Assembly: GCA_024643305.1 (NCBI GenBank)
Contig: JAHENE010000136.1
Location: 1 to 5,777 of the forward strand
Length of the DNA stretch: 5,777 nt
Direction: 5' to 3'
Origin: Thiobacillaceae bacterium
GTDB lineage: Bacteria > Pseudomonadota > Gammaproteobacteria > Burkholderiales > Thiobacillaceae
The translations under genes were made by a program, and so were the position numbers. The notes beneath the pieces were generated by a model. That model had not been told where the DNA came from. It made no database searches and worked only from the letters and a program-made list of their open reading frames with translations. This document shows positions 1-5,110 of the stretch, one piece after another (positions within the stretch are counted from its first letter, which is position 1; the number at the start of each line of letters is the position of its first letter).

Positions 1-348
1 CCAGTGCAAGACATGCTGACCGCAGGCCTAATCGAAATGGGCCATGCGCGCGCGCTGCTTCCCTTGCATGCGATCCGGCAGCGTGAGCTGGCCCACGAGA
101 TAGAGGAAAAAGGCCTGTCAGTGCGCGAAGTCGAACGCCGTGCCGCCAGGCTCAAGGAAGGAGAAACTGCAAAAGCTGCGAAGAAATCGGTTCCGCGGGA
201 TATTCACCGTCTTGAAGAGGCCCTTTCCGACGCTTTGGGGATGGAGGCCCGGGTGCACATGAGCCGCCATGGCGGGCGGCTGACCCTGGGATTTTCCAAT
301 GCGGAACAGCTTCAGGGCCTGTTGGAAAAGCTGGGGATCGCGCTGTAA
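1..348 (+). CDS. parB: Chromosome partitioning protein ParB, C-terminal part (5' end outside window)
   Basis: ParB is the centromere-binding CTPase that loads at parS sites, spreads along the origin region and works with the ParA ATPase in chromosome segregation. The open frame runs from base 1 to a TAA at 346-348 and gives about 115 visible residues. The stretch with MGHARALLPL near visible residues 13-22 is the conserved end of the central DNA-binding region. After it comes a charged linker containing GLSVREVERR, then the C-terminal dimerisation domain, with LEEALSDALG and the terminal LQGLLEKLGIAL typical of chromosomal ParB. The N-terminal CTP-binding domain and most of the HTH must lie upstream, so this is a window-edge truncation rather than a broken gene. 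An internal GTG at base 4 is not the real start. In most bacteria parA sits immediately upstream and the locus is near oriC. Family identity is confident. Confidence 0.93.
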   Translation, partial: PVQDMLTAGLIEMGHARALLPLHAIRQRELAHEIEEKGLSVREVERRAARLKEGETAKAAKKSVPRDIHRLEEALSDALGMEARVHMSRHGGRLTLGFSNAEQLQGLLEKLGIAL

Positions 349-742
349 AAGTGGTGGAATGCAGGCGCGCAGGCCTTGTTGAAAGAGGGCTAACAAGCTC
401 CCTGAAAAACCGGATGCTGCGAGCACATGAAGGGGTTGTGCACGAAAACGCAGTTCTCCAGTTTCCAAAGGGTTTCTCCTTCGAGCAAAACTTCGGCAGT
501 TTCTGCAAGGCGCGGACAGCGCGCGCCCAGTGCGGGCATATGCATGCATGACACTTTTGAAATGGGCAAGAGCATTAAATTCCGGCGTATTTCACTGTAA
601 CTACCACAGCTTGCTGACATGTGAGGCTGCCCCGGGATTGCCAGTATCAGCGCTTTTAATTAGACTGCGGTCGTGCGAAGAATCGGCAAAAACAAGCAAA
701 AAAACATAACGCCATAATTTTAATTTCTGGGGAGTCAACTCA
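349..742. other. Gene-free gap between parB and the lipoprotein gene
   Basis: About 390 bases carry no convincing gene. The short open frames present on both strands have no recognisable domain and no good ribosome binding site. From about 550 onward the sequence is AT-richer by eye than the coding regions around it. Structures seen are an inverted repeat CTTGTT/AACAAG at 375-380 and 392-397 (11-base loop), and two adjacent short hairpins, GCAG/CTGC at 496-506 and GCGCG/CGCGC at 510-524. None is followed by a T run, so no clear intrinsic terminator for parB is visible. A promoter candidate and a ribosome binding site for the next gene lie at the right end. No tRNA-like fold was seen. Confidence 0.6.
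638..666 (+). promoter_or_regulatory. Predicted sigma70 promoter of the lipoprotein gene
   Basis: TTGCCA at 638-643 matches the -35 consensus in five of six bases. It is followed by an optimal 17-base spacer and TAGACT at 661-666, which matches the -10 consensus in four of six. Transcription would begin near 673, giving a leader of roughly 70 bases before the ATG at 743. It lies in the AT-richer half of the gap. This is a consensus match only. Confidence 0.42.
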
Positions 743-1129
743 ATGAATTTACGTTCAAGCTTTATTCTTGCCGGTATCGTTTTGGCTTTGTTGGGCGGTT
801 GCCGCAGTGCCGGCATTTACAATGTTGGCGATGCGCCTGTTGTGGCCAACAAAACCGTGTCCATGGACGATGTACAGAAGGCCATTGTGCGCGCGGGAAC
901 CGCGTTGGGCTGGCAAATGAAACCGATGGAGCCCGGCCTGATCGTGGGCACGCTGAATCTGCGTAACCACATGGCCATGGTTAACATTAAATATAACACC
1001 AGCAAATACAGCATCACCTACAAGGACAGCAGCAATCTCGATTACGACGGCAGCAACATCCACAAGAATTACAATGGCTGGGTTCAAAACCTCGATAACG
1101 GCATCCGTGCCCAGTTGACTGCGCTGTAA
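743..1129 (+). CDS. Small outer-membrane-type lipoprotein of unknown function
   Basis: A 128-residue protein. The ATG at 743 is supported by GGGGAG at 729-734, eight bases upstream. The N-terminus is a lipoprotein signal peptide: Arg4, a hydrophobic stretch at residues 7-17, and lipobox LGGC with Cys20 as the lipidated residue. Arg at the +2 position, rather than Asp, fits outer-membrane sorting by Lol. The mature part is about 108 residues. Its second half contains the pattern YSITYKDSSNLDYDG followed by IHKNYNGWVQNL, which I recall as a conserved tail in uncharacterised proteobacterial lipoproteins; I cannot name a function. It has its own likely promoter and is separated by about 140 bases from the polyene-type operon, so membership of that pathway is only suggested by proximity. 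Coding status is confident; role unknown. Confidence 0.85.
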   Translation: MNLRSSFILAGIVLALLGGCRSAGIYNVGDAPVVANKTVSMDDVQKAIVRAGTALGWQMKPMEPGLIVGTLNLRNHMAMVNIKYNTSKYSITYKDSSNLDYDGSNIHKNYNGWVQNLDNGIRAQLTAL

Positions 1130-1191
1130 TCCGTTTTCTGTTGCGAAGCGACTCACAGCGGCGCCGTGATAATCGGCAATGGCGGCTTGTC

Positions 1192-1259
1192 AACGTTAGC
1201 GGAGAGCAAGCAAGCATTTGTAGTTCAATCCAACAGCGGATTACGCCGTAACGTTTTTT
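1192..1259 (+). promoter_or_regulatory. Stem-loop with T run before the carrier-protein gene (terminator-like or leader structure)
   Basis: AACGTTAGCGG at 1192-1202 pairs with CCGTAACGTT at 1246-1255, giving 10 base pairs with G1199 bulged. The 43-base loop contains a second hairpin, AATCC at 1227-1231 with GGATT at 1238-1242 and a six-base loop. Six T residues occupy 1254-1259, four of them beyond the stem. This could be a weak intrinsic terminator of the lipoprotein transcript, an attenuator in the leader of the downstream operon, or a structure restricting ribosome access, because the ATG at 1269 is only 13 bases past the stem. The large loop makes it an untypical terminator. A lone GATAAT at 1168-1173 could be a -10 element for a transcript including this leader, but no good -35 accompanies it. 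Confidence 0.38.
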
Positions 1260-1268
1260 CGATTATTG

Positions 1269-1541
1269 ATGATGGAACCCAAAACAGAATTGGAGCAGGC
1301 CGTTGCGGACCTGCTTGTCGCCACGCTCAATTTGGAAACCCGGGTCGAGGAGATTGACCCCCTTGCACCTTTGTATGGCGATAGCGGCCTGGGCTTGGAC
1401 TCCATAGACATGCTGGAACTTGCGCTGGGCATCTCGAAGCAATATGGTTTTCAGTTGCGCTCGGATTCCTCCGACAATGTCCGTGTCTTCGCTTCATTGC
1501 GCGCGCTCTGCCAGCATATTGACCAAAACCGGGTTCGTTGA
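1269..1541 (+). CDS. Acyl carrier protein (aryl-polyene type)
   Basis: A 90-residue acyl carrier protein that would hold the growing acyl/aryl chain as a thioester on a 4'-phosphopantetheine arm in the cytoplasm. The modification site is GLGLDSIDMLEL, with Ser45 as the phosphopantetheine-bearing residue. The surrounding LYGDSGLGLDSID pattern resembles the carrier proteins of aryl polyene clusters (compare ApeE/ApeF) more than the fatty-acid ACP AcpP. The start region reads TTG-ATG-ATG. I chose the first ATG (1269), but the second (1272) is equally possible and no Shine-Dalgarno is visible ahead of any of them. The stop TGA at 1539-1541 overlaps the next ATG by one base (TGATG), implying translational coupling. 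Aryl polyene clusters usually carry two such proteins in tandem; only one is seen here. Confidence 0.9.
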   Translation: MMEPKTELEQAVADLLVATLNLETRVEEIDPLAPLYGDSGLGLDSIDMLELALGISKQYGFQLRSDSSDNVRVFASLRALCQHIDQNRVR

Positions 1542-2017
1542 TGGGTTTGAAGGGCTGGGGGACAAGCTTGCTGCTGTTGGCGGGTTATCCGCTTGCCAGC
1601 CGTTACGCCCTTAGCCGTGGGTGGGGAAGCGCCTGGCTTGGCTCTTTGTTGCCGGTTCTTGTTTATCTTTTCCTGCTCATCCTGTTTGCGGACACGCTCC
1701 GTGTTGGGCGCGTTCCCATGATCAGCAGGTTTGCCCAAATGGAGCAAGGCGAACTCACGGAGGAATTGAGCATCTATACTCGACGCCTGACCGCGATCTG
1801 GTGTGTTTTTTTTGCGGGAATGGCTGTCCTCACCATGGGTCTCGCCGCCTGGGCAGCACCGGAAGTCTGGTTCATGCACACTTTCTTTGTCAGCTATCTG
1901 TTAATCGCCGTGCTGTTTCTGGGTGAGTTTGCCTATAGGCGGTGGCGATATCCGCAGTACCGGCATGCCAGCCCTTTGCAACTCCTGCGCAACATCCGCA
2001 AGCACGGATTGCATTGA
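1541..2017 (+). CDS. COG4648-type integral membrane protein of the polyene cluster
   Basis: A 158-residue inner-membrane protein with about four hydrophobic segments, near residues 7-22, 31-50, 84-104 and 111-130. A basic C-terminal tail (YRRWRYPQYR and on) is probably cytoplasmic. It resembles the COG4648 proteins that sit between carrier protein and AMP-ligase in aryl polyene clusters (compare ApeG). Their biochemical role is, to my knowledge, not established; a membrane anchor or transfer role is a guess. The start at 1541 overlaps the carrier-protein stop by one base, and a TTG three bases earlier is a less likely alternative. There is no visible ribosome binding site, consistent with coupled re-initiation. 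The next gene starts 13 bases after the stop. Family call rests on size, topology and neighbourhood. Confidence 0.8.
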   Translation: MGLKGWGTSLLLLAGYPLASRYALSRGWGSAWLGSLLPVLVYLFLLILFADTLRVGRVPMISRFAQMEQGELTEELSIYTRRLTAIWCVFFAGMAVLTMGLAAWAAPEVWFMHTFFVSYLLIAVLFLGEFAYRRWRYPQYRHASPLQLLRNIRKHGLH

Positions 2018-2030
2018 GTTTTTGCTCCCC

Positions 2031-3332
2031 ATGTTGGCCCTGTTTCCAAACCACCAGGCGCACCAGACGGTTTTTGCGGATGCGCGCGGCACCCTGGATC
2101 GAGCCGCATTCATGCGTGCCGCGTCTGCGTTGGCGCAAAGCTTGCCATCGCAGACGCACTGCTTGAACCTCTGCGACGACCGGCTGTACTTCATGCTGGG
2201 ATTCTGTGCCGCGCTGCTGCGCGGGCAATGCACCCTGCTTCCCGCCACCCGCACCGAATCGAGCCTGGCTGATATCACCCGGAAATGGCCGAATGTCACC
2301 GCGTTGTGTGACAGTCCGCAAACGTTTACCGGGCTTGCCTGCTTGCAGCTGGAGGCTTTGCAGCTAAACGCGCCCCTGTCTCAGGACGGCGACGGCATCC
2401 TGCCCGCAACCATGGCCGCAGAGTTGTACACCTCCGGCAGTACGGGGGTCCCACAGGCCCATCATAAAACCTGGGGCATGCTGGTTGAGGGTGCGCAGCA
2501 GTTGGCAGCCGAGCTGAACATCGACGGCACGCTGCTCGGCAGCGTGCCGTCACAACATATGTTCGGACTGGAAAGCACCATCCTGCTTCCCATGCAGGCC
2601 GGGCTTACCCTGGCAGGGGGCTGCCCCCTGCTGCCACAGGATATCCAGTATGCCATGCAGAACCTGGCGTCCCCCAATATATGGTGGGCAACAACGCCGT
2701 TGCACTTGCGCGCCTGCGTGCAAAGCGGCCTGAAGTTTCCCAGGCTGGCAGGCATCATCTGTTCTACCCAGACACTCTCGCCGGACCTGGCGCGCGCGGC
2801 CGAAACCTGCTTTCAGTCGGCCCTGCATGAAATTTACGGTTGCACCGAGGCCGGCGCTATTGGGATACGCCGTACCGCGCACTCAACCGCCTGGCGCCTT
2901 CTTCCCGACTGGGAAATGAGCCTTCGCGATAAAAACGCCTGGATCAGCGGCAAGCGCAGCCCGGAAGCGCTTTGCCTGTCCGACCATATAGAGCCTTTGC
3001 CCGACAAGCAATTCCTGCTGCATGGCCGCCATGCCAGCCTCATCAAGGTGGGTGGCAAACGCATGCATCTGGATGCGTTGAATCAGATTTTGCTCTCCAT
3101 GCCCGGGGTCGAGGACGGTGCATTCTTTCAACCCGTCGAAGGCGGACGCCTGACGGCATTGGTGGTGGCAGCAGAACCGGATTCTGCCGCCCTGCTGAGG
3201 GCACTGCGCAAACATGTCGACCCCGTTTTTTTACCGCGCCCGATACACTGGGTGAACTCCCTGCCGCGCAATGCCTTGGGAAAACTGCCATTGCAAGTGT
3301 TGCAACAACTGGTGGATCATCTTTCCCGATGA
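2031..3332 (+). CDS. AMP-dependent acyl/aryl acid ligase (ANL superfamily)
   Basis: A 433-residue adenylating enzyme expected to activate an aryl or acyl carboxylate with ATP and load it on the neighbouring carrier protein (compare ApeH, the starter-unit ligase of aryl polyene synthesis). Core motifs are intact: the P-loop-like YTSGSTGVP at residues 133-141, with Lys146 following; YGCTE at 269-273; the hinge-type segment GRHASLIKVGGKR at 332-344; and the C-terminal PRNALGK at 412-418, with the expected catalytic Lys418. The N-terminal part contains LNLCDDRLYFMLGFCAALLRGQ, typical of this short subfamily. I chose ATG 2031, 13 bases after the previous stop, although a TTG at 2022 is in frame. 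The frame stays open upstream to 1923 but that stretch overlaps the preceding gene and looks non-coding. The stop overlaps the next start (ATGA). The substrate cannot be read from sequence. Confidence 0.88.
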   Translation: MLALFPNHQAHQTVFADARGTLDRAAFMRAASALAQSLPSQTHCLNLCDDRLYFMLGFCAALLRGQCTLLPATRTESSLADITRKWPNVTALCDSPQTFTGLACLQLEALQLNAPLSQDGDGILPATMAAELYTSGSTGVPQAHHKTWGMLVEGAQQLAAELNIDGTLLGSVPSQHMFGLESTILLPMQAGLTLAGGCPLLPQDIQYAMQNLASPNIWWATTPLHLRACVQSGLKFPRLAGIICSTQTLSPDLARAAETCFQSALHEIYGCTEAGAIGIRRTAHSTAWRLLPDWEMSLRDKNAWISGKRSPEALCLSDHIEPLPDKQFLLHGRHASLIKVGGKRMHLDALNQILLSMPGVEDGAFFQPVEGGRLTALVVAAEPDSAALLRALRKHVDPVFLPRPIHWVNSLPRNALGKLPLQVLQQLVDHLSR

Positions 3333-3649
3333 CAACGCCTTTTGAGTTCACCGGACGCATCCCGGCTGACCACCCGGCACTGCCCGGCCATTTTCCCGGT
3401 TATCCGATTACTCCAGGCGTAGTGCTGCTCAATCAAGTGGCCCAGGCTTGCGCGCACTGGCAACCCGGTGCCCGCATCACGGCTTGGCCGCAGGTCAAGT
3501 TTGTTTCGCCGCTGCTGCCGGAAGAGGATTTTGTCATTCGGCTGACGGGTGCCGGGCCGCACGCCGCACGTTTTACCGTTCAAGTTGGCGACCGGCTGGT
3601 TGCCAGCGGCCAAATCGCGTTTATTGCAGGCGGCACAGAAAGCGCATGA
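3329..3649 (+). CDS. Short FabZ/FabA-like hotdog protein, 3-hydroxyacyl-ACP dehydratase family, catalytic acid replaced
   Basis: A 106-residue single hotdog-fold protein placed where aryl polyene clusters carry a 3-hydroxyacyl-ACP dehydratase (compare ApeI). The signature DHPALPGHFPGYPITPGVVLL spans residues 14-34, and His21 matches the catalytic histidine of FabZ/FabA. Fourteen residues later, where FabZ has Glu and FabA has Asp (the same His-to-acid spacing), this protein has Asn35 (codon AAT at 3431-3433). That would be expected to weaken or remove dehydratase activity, or to indicate a thioesterase-like or structural role. It is shorter than FabZ (about 150 residues), though small size is common among the polyene-cluster homologues. 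The ATG at 3329 overlaps the ligase stop by four bases (ATGA), and its own stop overlaps the next start the same way. Fold and family are secure; activity is doubtful. Confidence 0.85.
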   Translation: MTTPFEFTGRIPADHPALPGHFPGYPITPGVVLLNQVAQACAHWQPGARITAWPQVKFVSPLLPEEDFVIRLTGAGPHAARFTVQVGDRLVASGQIAFIAGGTESA

Positions 3650-4542
3650 GCGATGAATGGGCTAATCGTCCGGAGCGCAGCACGCTATGGGTGATGCGCT
3701 TGTATGCCTGGATTTCGCTGCGTGCCGGACGTGCGGCAGGCCGTTTTTTCCTGCCCGCTATCTGCCTGTACTTCCTGATGTTTGCGCGGCAGGCGCGCAA
3801 GGCATCGTGTGACTACCTGACGCGCATCCTTGGCCAGCGACCGGGTTGGCGCGCACTTTTCCGCCACTTCTTTCATTTTGCCAGCGTTGTCCATGACAGG
3901 CTGTTTCTCACGGCAGGACAGCTTGCCCGCTTTAGCTTCAGCATGGAGGGGGAATCACATGTGCGTAACGCACTGTCGAAGGGGCGTGGCGTCATTCTGC
4001 TGGGCGCCCACTTCGGCAGCTTTGAAGTGCTGCGCGCCGGACTTGCGACGCGCGAGGGACTGCCGCCCCTGAATGTGCTGATGTTTCTCGACAACGCCGC
4101 CAACAGCAACAGTATTCTTTCCAATACTCAGCAGCCGGGGACCAATATCATCCCGCTCGGGCGGCCCGATTCCCTGATGCGCGCCATGGAATGCCTGCAG
4201 CGCGGCGAGATGCTCGGAATATTGGGTGATCGCACGCTGGGAAAGGATAAAATCGTCTGCGTACCCTTTCTGGGCTCGTCGGCCGCTTTCCCGCAGGCAC
4301 CCTGGTTGCTGGCCAGTCTGTCGCAGGCGCCTGTGGTGTTGTTTTTCGGCCCCTATCTGGGGGGCAACCGCTACGCCATACGCTTTGAAGCGTTTGCCGA
4401 CAGCATCGACCTTCCCCGCGGCCAGCGCAGCGAATACTGTGCGCCCCTGGCCGCGCGTTATGCCGAGCGCCTGGAAGCGCAATGCCGCCACTCGCCCTAC
4501 AACTGGTTCAATTTTTATGCTTTCTGGCAAACACCTGATTAA
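3646..4542 (+). CDS. LpxL/HtrB-like lysophospholipid/lipid acyltransferase
   Basis: A 298-residue acyltransferase of the lipid A biosynthesis (LpxL/HtrB) superfamily, COG4261-like. These inner-membrane enzymes move an acyl chain from acyl-ACP to a lipid hydroxyl. In polyene clusters the homologue is thought to build the lipid that anchors the polyene. There is one hydrophobic N-terminal segment at about residues 33-48. The HX4E catalytic motif is HFGSFE, with His122 and Glu127, and the GDR block conserved in the family is at 194-196 (LGDRTLG). Length fits the roughly 300 residues of the family. The start ATG at 3646 overlaps the hotdog stop by four bases; the frame extends open further upstream, but only inside the hotdog gene. 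The 3' end overlaps the next gene by 26 bases. In several described clusters this domain is fused or adjacent to a glycosyltransferase, and none is present here. Confidence 0.87.
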   Translation: MSDEWANRPERSTLWVMRLYAWISLRAGRAAGRFFLPAICLYFLMFARQARKASCDYLTRILGQRPGWRALFRHFFHFASVVHDRLFLTAGQLARFSFSMEGESHVRNALSKGRGVILLGAHFGSFEVLRAGLATREGLPPLNVLMFLDNAANSNSILSNTQQPGTNIIPLGRPDSLMRAMECLQRGEMLGILGDRTLGKDKIVCVPFLGSSAAFPQAPWLLASLSQAPVVLFFGPYLGGNRYAIRFEAFADSIDLPRGQRSEYCAPLAARYAERLEAQCRHSPYNWFNFYAFWQTPD

Positions 4543-5110
4543 CGCGGGCTTGAAGCTGCTTGGGTTCTGCCTGTTCTGCGCCTGCCCGCTGCTGGCGGCC
4601 GCAGATTGGGGGCTGCCCCAGCTGATGTCCGATTTTGCAGCTGTGGCGGAAAGCCGCGCACGCTTCCAGGAGGAAAAACATCTGGCCATGCTCACCGAGC
4701 CTTTGCATTTGTCCGGAACGCTGCGTTATGTGCGCCCAGACCAGATTGAGAAACGGATCACCCAGCCTTACGAAGAATCCCTGCGCATCAACCGTGATCG
4801 TCTGGAATGGGAAACCCAGGGACATGCGCGCAGCCTTTCTCTGCGCAGCCAGCCGCAGATCTGGGCGCTGGCAGAAAGTCTGCGCGCAACGCTGGCAGGG
4901 GATTTGCCCGCTCTGCAGCGCTACTACACCGTCCGTCTGGAGGGTGTGCGTACGCAGTGGAGCGTTACGCTGGAACCGCGTTACGACAGCCTTTCCCAAT
5001 TCATCGAGAAAATCCGCTTGCAGGGCCGCGAGAACCAGCTGCTCCAAGTCGAGATCATCGAAGCCAGCGGCGATCGTTCGCTCATGCGCATTGAGGAGAT
5101 AGCAAACTGA
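4517..5110 (+). CDS. LolA-like periplasmic outer-membrane lipid carrier
   Basis: A 197-residue exported protein of the LolA-related family found beside MMPL exporters in aryl polyene clusters (compare ApeM). It is expected to ferry the polyene lipid through the periplasm. A Sec-type signal peptide is visible: Lys5 and Lys13, a hydrophobic core at residues 14-26 (LLGFCLFCACPLL), and a likely cut after Ala29 (AAA-D). The mature part begins with an amphipathic helix and contains the RARFQEEKHLAMLTEPLHLSGTLRYVRPDQIEKR region, which matches the LolA pattern in which a protein stretch starting with F-x-E/Q-x-K leads into the first strands of a beta-sheet. I chose ATG 4517, which overlaps the acyltransferase by 26 bases. 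TTG 4550 would avoid the overlap and still give a signal peptide, so the start is uncertain. The last codons contain the ribosome binding site for the exporter gene. Confidence 0.84.
   Translation: MLSGKHLINAGLKLLGFCLFCACPLLAAADWGLPQLMSDFAAVAESRARFQEEKHLAMLTEPLHLSGTLRYVRPDQIEKRITQPYEESLRINRDRLEWETQGHARSLSLRSQPQIWALAESLRATLAGDLPALQRYYTVRLEGVRTQWSVTLEPRYDSLSQFIEKIRLQGRENQLLQVEIIEASGDRSLMRIEEIAN
5093..5098 (+). promoter_or_regulatory. Ribosome binding site that favours a CTG start for the exporter
   Basis: GAGGAG at 5093-5098 is the best Shine-Dalgarno in the operon. It lies eight bases before CTG at 5107-5109. The next in-frame alternatives, TTG 5122 and GTG 5131, are 23 and 32 bases away, too far for this site. 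The site sits inside the 3' end of the LolA-like gene. Confidence 0.55.

Noticed and set aside
375..397. CTTGTT/AACAAG inverted repeat as parB terminator
   Set aside because: Only six base pairs with an 11-base loop and no following T run.
540..549. ATGCATGCAT palindromic, alternating purine-pyrimidine stretch
   Set aside because: Too short to call a Z-DNA site, operator or recombination site without other support.
351..551. Open frame of 66 codons just after parB
   Set aside because: It has no domain, unusual composition, no ribosome binding site, and it runs through the hairpin region. It looks like chance.
349..742. Possible parS centromere site near parB
   Set aside because: I looked for the TGTTTCACGTGAAACA-like palindrome and saw none in the gap.
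755..1156. 133-codon minus-strand frame opposite the lipoprotein gene
   Set aside because: The + strand frame has a signal peptide, lipobox and ribosome binding site; the reverse frame has no recognisable features.
1923..2030. N-terminal extension of the AMP-ligase to an upstream start
   Set aside because: It would overlap the membrane-protein gene by about 95 bases, and the extra residues do not resemble the family. Homologue-like sequence begins around 2022-2031.
3955..4695. 246-codon open frame on the minus strand
   Set aside because: It is antisense to the acyltransferase and LolA-like genes, whose motifs are clear. GC-rich codon bias of the real genes opens the opposite frame.
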